This document shows, in pieces, positions 24,053 through 35,116 of a stretch of DNA of 64,000 nt. Location of the stretch: positions 25,792,078 through 25,856,077 of the forward strand of contig OY829537.1 in the NCBI GenBank assembly GCA_963691705.1, written 5' to 3'. The position numbers and the translations under genes were made by a program. The DNA comes from Viola odorata (lineage: Eukaryota > Streptophyta > Magnoliopsida > Malpighiales > Violaceae). Positions within the stretch are counted from its first letter, which is position 1. Each line of letters begins with the position of its first letter. The notes under the pieces were generated by a model that was given only the letters and a program-made list of their open reading frames with translations, had not been told where the DNA came from and searched no databases.

Positions 24053-24130
24053 TGTGTCCAATAAAAATGGACACAATGCTAACCTTCCCTTAAAAGTGGG
24101 TAGGTTAGCAAAATGTTTTACTAAATTATA
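24053..24130 (-). repeat. Paired hairpins and right arm of the 33-bp inverted repeat
   Basis: A perfect 8-bp stem (TTGTGTCC ... GGACACAA) at 24053-24077 is followed by an 11/12 stem (GCTAACCTTCCC ... GGGTAGGTTAGC) at about 24079-24109. Bases 24098-24130 are the inverted partner of 3773-3805. Confidence 0.45.
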
Positions 24131-24680
24131 TTTTCTTCATATAATTGTGAGATTATTATTTATAAATATAGGATTTTTATAGAGTTTTAGTAGTGCATCT
24201 CACCATTTATATGAATAAGAAATAGAGTGTGTTAACATTTCAAAATAGAGAAGAACGTTATTAATAAAAACATTTCAAATCATTAAATTAGAAAGGTAAA
24301 TTTTGCTTAAGCAAGAAATAGAATAGGATTGGGTCATTAATTAGTGTCCACTCATTAATTATTAGATCACCATGATATTAAGGATATTGAAAATTAGCTT
24401 TAAAATACCCCAATGAGATCACTTTTTTGCATAGGTAGATCTTAGGTATGATCCGTTGAGTGATCATAACTAAAGGGTTATCTAGATTTAAATTAGAGGG
24501 ATTATTCTTAAAATTAAGAAGCCGGCCCAATGCCTACAAGCATGGACGTGACTGCTGAACCCTTTGATAAATTCTTGATCGGTTGGAAGGAAGCAGTCGT
24601 ACTACTAGCTAGTTGGGCATTGAGGTGTCTTGCTGCAAACTTCGAGTTAGAAATGAGCAAACAAAGTCGCCATTTATATA
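24131..24680. other. AT-rich intergenic DNA
   Basis: No gene, RNA or clear element recognised. Confidence 0.4.
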
Positions 24681-24939
24681 CTCTCTCTGGTCCGAAATAT
24701 ATGACTTCCTCGCATCCCAATATTTAGTAGGAAACGCATATCGAGGAGGCCGGATGAGGCACTATTTGACCCAAAAAAATCCGTACTTTTTTTCGAACGT
24801 ACGTTAATCCTTAACGTACTTCCAAGAAAAAATTCGGGGCAAAATTGTCTCACATAGTGACTGTTCCGGCCGTCTTAAGATACGTTCCGGAACAGTAAAG
24901 ACAAATGCTAAAACGTCATACATTTCGGACCGAAGGGAG
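24681..24939. mobile_element. Stowaway-like MITE
   Basis: 259 bp with 25-bp inverted ends matching at 21 of 25 positions (CTCTCTCTGGTCCGAAAT on the left; CTCCCTTCGGTCCGAAAT inverted on the right) and TA at both flanks. CTCCCT-CGGTCC ends and a TA target fit the Stowaway (Tc1/mariner) MITE group. No coding potential. Confidence 0.75.
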
Positions 24940-25118
24940 TATATCATTAACGTGTGAGGTATTCCGACACTCTCACATTGCATTAAGCAAGAGAGTGCTA
25001 ATTTGATTTTTATATAAAAAGAACTTACATACTGGAAATACTTTATTTTTTAGTTGGCGAACCCTTATTACGAATTAGTATCGGAAGCAGTCTTACTAAT
25101 TAATCACATCCATACCAT

Positions 25119-25620
25119 TAGGGGTGGCAAAACGGACGAACGGACGTCCATGGACCATGTCCGTTTAGTCCCAATTATTAAATGGACGGACTAGTCCCAA
25201 CCCATTTAATAAATGGACAGACCAAACCCGTCCATCTAAATTAGCCGGGTTTGGACGGGTTCCCATCCAAATAATTTTTTTTAAAAAAAATTAATTAATT
25301 TTATTTTGAAAAATTATTTATTTTCAAAAAAAAAAAAATTCAAGTGGCAGCCACTTGTCTATCCGGCGTCAGATTCAAGTGGCAGCAGCTTGTCTGTGGG
25401 AGGATGCATTGCATAGGTTTTTTTTAAAATTAAATAATGTGGTAAAAAAAAATTAAATAATAAGCACACAGATGGGAACTCATCAAGTTTGTCTCGTCTG
25501 TCTAGCTGGACGGATCTGATTCGGTCCATTTAATAAATGAGACAAAAAATATTATTCATATCCCGTCTAAATTTGGACGGACAGACAAGTTATATGTACG
25601 GTGTCATATTGCCACCCCTG
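25119..25620. mobile_element. hAT-type MITE with perfect 8-bp target duplication
   Basis: 502 bp with ends TAGGGGTGGCAA and inverted CAGGGGTGGCAA, flanked by CATACCAT at 25111-25118 and 25621-25628. TAGGG/CAGGG ends and an 8-bp duplication fit the Ac/hAT superfamily. The interior repeats GGACGG/CCGTCC words. No transposase frame. Confidence 0.85.
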
Positions 25621-25628
25621 CATACCAT

Positions 25629-26337
25629 ACCATTAATTTGTGCTTTGCATTAGGAGAAGTGTATATATATTATCACCATGACTATATATCATCATGAACG
25701 CATAAAGAACGTAAGAGGATTATGACGTTTCCCACGCAAGGCTGCCTTCACTATTTTAATTGGTGCCTAAATGTTAGTATTTCATTGGAAGCTAAGATAT
25801 GGTCTGGGATGGATTTGGACCCACCATTTCCATTTGGCGGTGGCCAGGTGCATGGGTGGTGGTGGTGGTAGGACCGTATATGCACAACTAGCCCATACAT
25901 ATATGGTTGTGTCTTATAGGGTCCACCTCGCTACTATCATCAAATCATACTCATACAAGCATCAGAATAAAACTACCTGTCCTCTTCTATGTTGTTTCTT
26001 GGCTTCCTCCTCTGGAAAAATAGAGTGGCGATCCTTTTTGCATGTCATTTTGCAATAAAAGAACATTACCGATATACACTTATAACGGCCAGTTCTACAA
26101 ATTCAAGTTCATTGTTTTCCAGAACCGTCGCAGTAACGAAGCTACATCAGTAACTACATATAAGTTGAACAGTTCAAATGGGGGAAAAAATGATTGCACA
26201 AAGTTGAGGGGAAAATACAACATTTCATACAACATGAAGCAAAACGCCTAATGTTTTCAACTAACTTCAGTAAAAACGGTTAGCTGAGCTTTAAATGTGC
26301 TGGTGAAAGCTATACCGATATGCTTATTGGTCGGTGG
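25629..26337. other. Intergenic DNA, 3' flank of the ERD7-like gene
   Basis: No gene recognised; should contain the 3' UTR and polyadenylation region of the minus-strand ERD7-like gene. Confidence 0.4.
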
Positions 26338-26364
26338 CTACTTGGATACCTTAGTCTTCATATC

Positions 26365-27020
26365 TGTTGGTTTTCATGGTTGATGATGATTTTAGGATTT
26401 TTGTATTTTGCAATTTCTATGAGCAAAAGATAATTTTCTGATTGATTTCACCAAAAGTCCTCACGAAATAATTTACAGAAGTGTTTATATGTAATAGAGA
26501 ATTCTAGATCCTACTGACAAAAGTACAGGTGGCAGTTCTAGATCTTACAAGCTAAAGATAAGCACTGACACAAGTTGACAAGCTAAGGAAAGGCGGCAGC
26601 GTTAACAAGCCAATATGCCAAGGATAGATGGCTAACGCCAAAACACTTCTATCATCCAAAGCCCAGCCCATTATCCATTTATCCAGCAGAGGGCGTTAAC
26701 CACTTGTCAAGCATTAACAGCCTAGGCATTTAAATACAACATCCACGTCATCAGGCAAGAGACCATAACCACAAGAACAACGTCAACATCCAGCGTTATC
26801 TACACAAGCAACGATATCATGACAGCAACAGTAACAGCGATATCCAAGACAACCAGCAGCCAAGTGAAGGAACAGTAACAACGATATCATGGTAGCGATA
26901 TCATACCACGATATCATAACAGCGATATCAGACAAAACATTATCAGTACCTCGTCATGAGGCAAGTGGCGATATCACAAGAGCAGCGTCATCATGACAGC
27001 AAAAGGGGCATATTCCAACA
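26365..27020 (-). mobile_element. Solo LTR inserted in the last exon of the ERD7-like gene
   Basis: 656 bp bounded by TGTTGG and CCAACA with perfect ATATC duplications at 26360-26364 and 27021-27025. Removing it and one duplication joins exon C perfectly. A TATTTAAAT box on the minus strand suggests that strand is its sense. It contains seven GATATC palindromes between 26813 and 26975. It is a remnant of intra-element LTR recombination; no internal region remains. Confidence 0.9.
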
Positions 27021-27629
27021 ATATCAGCAGCTGCAGATTTAACAGCAGATTTTGCCAGGGTGGTTGGTTTTAATACGCTTTTCGGGTTAAGAGCCTTTCG
27101 GAGCTTAAATGCAGCCCATGCGGTCTCAATTGCATGTCCTGCAGCACCAAACCCTTCCTTGGTAGCTTCAGCTGCTTCGTCACCATATCTAGCACACAAA
27201 AGTCCAATACCTTAACATCCCAAAAGATATAATGTGTAAATGTAAAACATGCAATATGAGTTTAATTCAACTGCTATGTCAGATGGTCAATCGAATAGCA
27301 ATCCTTTTAGAGCAATGGAAAATGGCACGATGTAAAGCAAGGCTGAACACAACCATAAAGGCATTTTGAGGTCACAACAGTTCAATACCAGAAAACCTGT
27401 TGTGAATTTGATGACTGAAAATTTCAGAACCAACCAAGGGATGACGTAAGAACTGTCAAATATTTTGTCTATGGCCAAAGTTACATGGAGCTAGGAATAA
27501 ATAACATCTCCAGATAACAATCTGAGGATATAACAGAAAGCAACCTCCTCAATAAACTGAACACAGAGAAGGTTCACCTTATCTCCATCCAATCAAATAA
27601 CATTACTGTGGTGGCCAGATTGAACTCAA

Positions 27630-28234
27630 TGCTTGGAATTTGGACAACGGGACTAATGCGTTAGTACCGTTCGTACACGTTGAAACATATGGACGAATAT
27701 GTTATGTGTGTACCGTCATATAATATATTGTTAACATAAGGTTAATTGGACCAAATTGATAATCTATTAAAGTTAAGTGGTCCAATCGTCTAATTAAAAA
27801 TGTGTGGGGGTAAATCTAGTGATTGTGCAGATTCCGGATTAATTCCGAATTGTTGATGGACCGATTCGGAATTAATAAAAATATTAAGGACGGAATTGAT
27901 CCCCGGTGGAATTGCTAAAAGGAATTAAATATTTCTTTGTAAATTTTAATTAAAAGATAAGTTGCCTTTTCAGTTTTTAAGAGAAGTTGGAAAACTAACG
28001 TTAAACCAACTATAAAACTAAGAGGCAACTTACATTAAAAACACAGAAGAATAAAAAATACAGATCTCTCTTGGTTCTCCATCCAACCCTACATAGCAAT
28101 CATCCACCAGAAGATCAAGATTCCGTGATTTCTTCAATTTCATGGCATCATCAGGTACACTTCCGCATTCAGTTATTTAATTCATGCAATAATTTGAATT
28201 ACTTACGGTCCTGGATTGTTCCGGTAATCTTACA
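27630..28234 (+). repeat. 5' LTR of copia-1
   Basis: Starts TGCTTGGAATTTGG, ends GGTAATCTTACA; pairs with 33693-34297. Confidence 0.92.
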
Positions 28235-29189
28235 ATTGGTAGCGGAGCAAATCACAATTGGATTTTAATGGAAGTTTTGGGAATTTAATTTTTAGGGTTT
28301 CTGATTTATCAATCCCGTATGATTAATTGATTGATTAATTGCTTAATTGATTGATTATTGTCCAAATAAACTCTAGCTGTGGGTTCTTTTGTTGTGGGTT
28401 TTTTATTTTTTATGTCCATGATTGCTGCAATTAAATGCCATGGATATTTAATCCATGTATAGGACCAGACCATGGAATTGCAATTGAATTGCAATTAACT
28501 GAGAAATGATCTCGTTAATTATGGGCATTGATTTTTCAATCCCGTTTGCAGTAATCAATTATGTCCCAATTTGGGAATTAATTAATTGCATACTTTAATT
28601 AATTTTGCAATTCTAAGTACTGGTACGGTTCGTCAGATTTAAAGTTTGACTTAATTAATTTTTTAACATAAACATCATAAAGTTTAAGATGTTTGCCAGA
28701 GTTCAAAAATAATTTATTCATGAATGAAAGTAGAATAACACTAAGGAAGCTTTTAAGCTTAGCTTGTTTGTCTAACTCGATTAATAAAAAGTAGTAAAGT
28801 CACAAAAGTGACCTCTGCTGAGGATATGACCGAGTTAGATATTTCAAGTGTGGTGTTAATAATTTCATGCGGATAGTTGTCGGCCCAAGGGAAGATGACT
28901 ATTTGGCAGAAATTATAAACACGATAGTGATGAATTTCAAGACTTATAGCTATTAAGAGATTTATACGATTGTTTAATCGGCCCAAAGGAAGATTAAATA
29001 ATTGGCAAAATCAAGCTATACGATTCACACTATGATAGATTAATTAGTTGTGAGTTGTGCCTTTAGTCCAAAGACTAGACACAATGTCATATAATTAATC
29101 TTTTGATTTAGTCAATGTGTTATTCATTAAATTTATTACTTTCATATTTTCACTAAAGTGAGCTGATTATATGTTGTGTTCTGTTAGAT

Positions 29190-32100
29190 ATGAACTCAGC
29201 AGGCTCGGTATATGCGAACCTGAATAGCGTACCGCTATTGTCTTCTAGCAGCTTCAAGTTGTGGAAGAGGAAAGTCGAGACCGCACTCTGCTGTATGAAC
29301 AAAGATACGGCTCTCTACGGGGATTGTCCTCCGGAACCAGATTCTGAAAGTTTTGATAAGGATCAGCAGACTTTCGAAGACTGGCAACAATCCAACAGAG
29401 CTTGTCGGTTGGTCATACTAAGTGCCGTCCCACTGTCCATGCAGAGCACACTGGAAAAAGAAGCTAGTGCCAGCAAGATCCTAAAGATCTTGGCTCGTCG
29501 CTATACCCATACAGAGAAGGCCGAAATTAGCGATATTATTAGCAAATTTTTGACCATAAAGTACAGAGGGGATAGCGACATATGGGAGTATGTCCAAGAG
29601 ATCATTAACCTAGCTGAGAAGCTGAAGGCACTTAAAGTTGAGTTACCAGATGACTATCTAGTACATCATGTGATGACTTCACTTCCACCTCAATACAGTC
29701 ATTTCGAGGTGAATTACAATTGTTAGAAAAATAAGTGGACAATTGATCAGCTGACTGTTCATCTGGTCCAGGAACAGGAAAGGTTGAGACACTCTCAACT
29801 GGATAGTGCTCATCTAGCTACAACCTCTTCATCTTGTTTTAAGAAGAGGAAAGGTAAAGGGACTGCGGGGCCTGATTCTCATAAGAAACCTAAAGGCTCT
29901 AATGTAGAGCATAAAGGACCCAGATGTTTCTTCTGCAAGAGATCCGACCACTTTAAGAAAGACCGCGCCAAGTATAAAACTTGGTGTGATAAGAAAGGTA
30001 TGTCTTTGTCTCTTGTTAGTACAGAATCCTTTTTAGTTTCTGTACCTAAGAACACTTGGTGATTAGATACAGGAACCACTAAACACATAAGTGTTTCTTT
30101 GCAGGGGTGTAGAACGTACCGGAAGCCCATGGAAAGTGAGAGGTTCCTCTATATGGGTGCAGGTGACCCGATACCAGTTGAGGGCATTGCTACGCTGGAA
30201 TTAATTTTATGTACTGGTTTTATATTAGAGTTAAAGGAGACTTTATATGTACCGTCTTTTAGACGAAATCTGATTTCGGTTTCTTTGTTGGACAAAGAAT
30301 GTTATTCATTCAGATTCAGGAATTATAAAAGTCTACTTTATTTTAACTCTACTTTGGTTGGAACTGGTGCATTAATTGATTCTGATAACTTATATTTATT
30401 GCATACAGTTGATAGCAATAATGAATGTTATGTTAGCGATTCTCATGGGATAAAACATAAATTACCAACTGAGAATTCATTCAGGTTATGGCACAGACGA
30501 TTAGGTCATATCTCCGCAAGGAGAATAGACCGACTTGTGTCAGATGGAATTCTTGGTGAACTTGATCGTACAGACCAGCAGGTTTGCATCGAGTGCATAA
30601 AGGACAAAAAAACTAACAAAAGACGATTTGAGGTCGAGAGAAGTTAGGAAACTCTAAAACTGGTACATACAGACATTTGTGGTCCATTCCCTACGACATC
30701 CTGGAATGGTCAACGATACTTTATCAGTTTTATAGATGATTTCTCTCGATACGGATATCTATACCTTTTAAAGGAAAAGTCCGAGGTATTGGACGCTTTC
30801 AAGTCTTTTAAGGCTGAAGTTGAAAATCAACTCGGAAAGGCTATTAAGGCCGTCAGATCAGATCGTGGTGGTGAGTACTACGGTCGATATGATGGATCAG
30901 GTGAACAACGCCCTGGGCCATTTGCTCAATTTCTCGATGAGTGTGGGATAGTTCCACAGTACACCATGTCGGGGTCTCCGACCATGAATGGTGTATCTGA
31001 AAAGAGGAACCGTACCCTTAAAGATATGGTATGGAGTATGATTTCCAATACTACCTTACCTACATTACTCTAGGGAGACGCCTTAAAGACTGTAGTCTAT
31101 ATTCTCAATAGGATACCAACTAAAGCGACTAACAAAACCCCATATGAATTATGGATGGGCAGAAAGCCCGTCCTAAAATATTTAAAGGTTTTGGGATGTC
31201 CAGTAGAGGCAAGGCCTTATAGGCCTGATGAAAGGAAACTGGACTTAAGGACAGTTAGTTGCTATTTTGTTGGTTATCCGGAGAGATCGAGGGGGTATAA
31301 GTTTTACAACCCTACTACCCGAACTTTTTTCGAGACAGGAAATGCTAGGTTCCTTGAGGATGTTGATTTTTGGGGGGAAGATAGAAGGTCAGATGTCATT
31401 TTTGAGGAGGATTCAGACATACCTCATCCTCATGCAGTTTCTGAGGGACAGGATGAACTTATTGTTCCTATTCCTATTCTTATCCCTTAGAAAGCAAGAA
31501 ATGACGTCATTAATCTTCCTGCAGGACCAGGACTAGATTCACAGGTTATACATGAGGATCATCAGGATGTCCATGAGGGTCCACAACCGGATCAAACTCA
31601 ACAACCTCAAATAGCTGAGGACCAGGTAGATATGCCACTTAGGAGGTCCACTAGAGTGAGGAGAAATGCGATTCTGGATGACTATATCCTATTTCTGCAA
31701 GAACATGAGGAGACTATTGACTCTTTGGAGGATGGTCCGCTCACCTTCAAAGAAGCTACTAGTTGTTCTGACGCTCAAGAATGGATAAGGGCCATAGGGG
31801 ATGAACTCTAATCCATGAAGGACAATGCCGTTTGGGAGATTGTACCATTACTTGAGAAGAAGAAACCGATAGGTTGCAAATGGATTTTCAAAACCAAAAG
31901 GGATTCTTAGGGCAATATTGAGAGGTACAAGGCACGTCTTGTTGCGAAAGGATTCACCCAAAAGGAAGGAATAGACTATAAAGAGACATTCTCTCCAGTT
32001 TCATCGAAGGACTCTTTTAGGACTATTATGGCCTTGGTGGCATATTTTGATCTTGAGCTTCATCAGATGGATGTAAAGACTGCTTTCCTCAATGGGGATC

Positions 32101-33284
32101 TTGAGGAAGAAATCTACATGAGGCGACCAGAAGGACTATCCTCCAACAAGGATAGTGAATTAGTTTGTAGATTAAAGAAGTCTATCTATGGGTTCAAGCA
32201 AGCTTCCCGTCAATGGTACTTGAAGTTCTATAGCGTTATTACTTCATACGGTTTCGAAGTAAATGCTGTTGAGGACTGCCTGTATCATAAGTTCAGTGGG
32301 AGTAGATTTGTTTTTCTACTGTTATATGTGGATGACATTTTGCTTGCTACTAACGATGTAAAGCTTCTTCATGATATTAAGGTTTTTCTCTCAGATAACT
32401 TTGAGATGAAAGACCTTGGGGAAGCATCTTTTGTGTTGGGGATTCAAATACACCGTGATCGTTCACGGAGTACCCTTGGATTATCACAAAAGGGTTACAT
32501 AGATAAAATACTAAAGAGATTTAACATGCAAAATTGTAAGCCACATGATACTCCTGTATTCAAAGGTGAGAAGTTTAGCCTTGATCAGTGTCTTAAGACG
32601 GACGTGGACCGCAAGTTCATGGAGGGTGTACCATATGCTTTAGTTGTGGGAAGCATCATGTATGCATAGGTTTGCACCCGTCCGGATCTTGCATTCATTG
32701 TCGGTATGTTGGGTAGATACCAGAGCAATCCCGGAAGAGATCATTGGGTTGCAGCCAAAAGGGTCTTTCGATACCTACAGAAAATGAAAGACTATAAGCT
32801 TGAGATCATTGGGTATACTGATTCTGATTTCGCTGGATGCCAGGATAGCCGGAGATCGACTTCAGGTTATGTCTTTCTTCTGGCTGAAGGAGCCATTTCA
32901 TGGAAGAGTGCGAAATAATCACTTGTTGCATCTTCCACTATGGAGGTTGAGTTCGTAGCTTGCTACGGGGCATCCAGTCATGCTATATGGCTGCGGAACA
33001 TGGTTAAGGAACTGCGAGTTGTCACTGGTATTGAGAGACCATTGAGGATCTTTTGTGACAACCGAGCTGCTGTGCTGTACTCCAACAATAATCGGAGTTC
33101 TTCCAGGTCGAAGCATATTGATATAAAGTTCCTTGTCGTTAAAGAAAGGGCTTAGAGCAATCAAGTTAACATAGAGTTATTGGGTACAAACGATATGGTT
33201 GCGGATCCGCTCACTAAGGCATTGACACCTATAGTATTTCATGGCCATGTATCGAGCATGGGTGTTATTAAGTTAGATGCCTGA
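29190..33284 (+). pseudogene. copia-1 gag-pol polyprotein with ten in-frame stops, no frameshift
   Basis: One frame of 1,364 codons from ATG 29190 to TGA 33282-33284. In order: gag (to about 29930), a zinc knuckle CFFCKRSDHFKKDR whose last Cys is Arg, protease LDTGTT (30063), the GAG pre-integrase region (LWHRRLGHIS), integrase with SDRGGEY, reverse transcriptase with FLNGDLEEEIYM and YVDDILLA, RNase H with YTDSDFAGC. Stops occur at 29724, 30060, 30645, 31071, 31488, 31809, 31908, 32667, 32916 and 33153, all in this same frame; I found no frame change. Most lie where relatives carry Gln or Trp, i.e. CAG/CAA to TAG/TAA and TGG to TAG/TGA. It cannot make a full polyprotein. Confidence 0.92.
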
Positions 33285-33692
33285 GATTAGTGGGAGTTCA
33301 GTTTGTACTATTGTAACTTGTATATGTTTTAACTGTGCATTATGTTATTTCACAGTTTATATATAATGATTTTGTTTCATTATATGCTCTAAATATTTGA
33401 TCTCATAAAGTAGAGAGGATCAGTTGGAAATTTGACAAGTATAGATCACTTGTAATTTCCATGCTGCACATGCACACTGGATCCATGTTGTTAGTTAGTT
33501 AGTACTCGTAATCATTATGAGTTTAATTGCTTGGACTGCGATGACTACTCTTTTGATTCTTGCATTAATGAAGCTAATGGACCCGATTGAATTAGACGGA
33601 TATATGCTAACATTCAGGGGTTGACATATGATTGTATGACAACGGGTGGTACTATAAGGAACGCATATTGTGCAGTTGTCCAAGTGGGACAT

Positions 33693-34297
33693 TGTTGGGA
33701 TTTGGACAACGGGACTAATGCGTTAGTACCGTTCGTACACGTTGGAACATATAGACGCATATGTTATGTGTGTACCGTCATATAATATATTGTTAACATA
33801 AGGTTAATTGGACCAAATTGATGATCTATTAAAGTTAAGTGGTCCAATCGTCTAATTAAAACAGTGTGAGGGGTAAATTTAGTGATTGTGCAGATTCTGG
33901 ATTAATTCTGAATTGTTGATGGACCTATTCGGAATTAATAAAAACATTAAGGATGGAATTGATCCCTGGTGGAATTGCTAAAAGGAATTAAATATTTCTC
34001 TGTAAATTTTAATTAAAAGATAAGTTGCCTTTTCAGTTTTTAAGAGAAGTTGGAAAACTAACGTTAAACCAACTATAAAACTAAGAGGCAACTTACATTA
34101 AAAACACAGAAGAATAAAAAATACAGATGTCTCTTAGTTCTCCATCCAACCCCACATAGCAATCATCTACCAGAAGATCAAGATTCCGTGATTTCTTCAA
34201 TTTCATGGCATCATCAGGTACGCTTCCGCATTCAGTTATTTAATTCATGTAATAATCTGAATTGCTTACGACCCTAGATTGTTCCGGTAATCTTACA
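33693..34297 (+). repeat. 3' LTR of copia-1
   Basis: Starts TGTTGGGATTTGG after the purine tract AAGTGGGACAT; same length as the 5' LTR. Confidence 0.92.
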
Positions 34298-34651
34298 TAT
34301 ATTAGTTTTGATGACACGCATAAACAACATCCTAAGTTCAGGAAAATGAAAATAGATGATGGTCAAATGCAGTACGCAGCATCCCAGCTGTATAGACCCT
34401 TTATTTAGTTTTTGGAAGTGATAAGGATGTCGACATACAAAAGCCTATCCACAGTGGCACCCAACAAACACAAGTAAGGTAAAAAACATGTAATATGTCA
34501 CTCTTCAAATACACTAAAAGGAAGAGAAGAGCAACTGGCTCCCAAACTCTCATGAGAGTGCCAGTTTGTGATCATACACTTTTGAGTCCTTTTCAATTAA
34601 CCTGTGTCGAAGTTGTATTATATTCCTATAAACTCTATTTCACAACAAAAA
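34298..34651. other. ERD7-like intron segment between the two copia elements
   Basis: No gene or repeat recognised; ends in AAAAA, the target of copia-2. Confidence 0.4.
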
Positions 34652-35039
34652 TGTTGGTTCTGAAGTATTCTGTTTTGCTGGAAATTCTGGGCTTGATTCA
34701 CTGCTTGAGAAACACAAATAACATCAGGAGAACGGTAGAAGCAGAAAAACTGCAGAAAGTAACTAGAAAATAGCAGTCACTATGAAGAGGAAATAGCAAG
34801 GTTCTTCTTGTCAAAGATCTAGAGATAATAAACAAAATTACCCCCACAAAATGATACAACTGAACCGATGCTAATGGGAAGTTGTAGGTGCTTCTAGAGA
34901 GTTGTATATCCTACAAGTTCTAGACTTCTCTTCTACTTTTTTATATACATAATACAAAATACAAAATACAAAATAGTATATATAGCTTTATACTTTGACA
35001 GTATTTTGGAGTATAAAGCAACAGTGTCATTCTTCAACA
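34652..35039 (-). repeat. 3' LTR of copia-2
   Basis: On the minus strand starts TGTTGAAGAATG and ends CAGAACCAACA. Confidence 0.9.
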
Positions 35040-35116
35040 CTCCTCCTTGACACTTTTGCTTGATACTCCAAGTTTTGCCCGAAAGTTTTCAAATTTATCT
35101 TTTGGTAAAGCCTTTG

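Larger units (their letters stand above)
27630..34297 (+). mobile_element. Ty1/copia retrotransposon (copia-1), full length, defective
   Basis: 6,668 bp with 605-bp LTRs, a primer site TTGGTAGCGGAGC directly after the 5' LTR (a variant of the initiator-tRNA-Met type) and one long gag-pol frame. By eye the LTRs differ at about 28 positions (roughly 4.6 percent), so the insertion is much older than the LARD. It lies in the ERD7-like intron in the opposite orientation to that gene. The five bases at the two flanks (CTCAA, TATAT) do not match, so no target duplication is present. Confidence 0.9.

Noticed and set aside
25771..26251. Short plus-strand ORFs between the MITE and the ERD7-like gene
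   Set aside because: No recognised motif, no splice or codon pattern, and they overlap the expected 3' region of the minus-strand gene.
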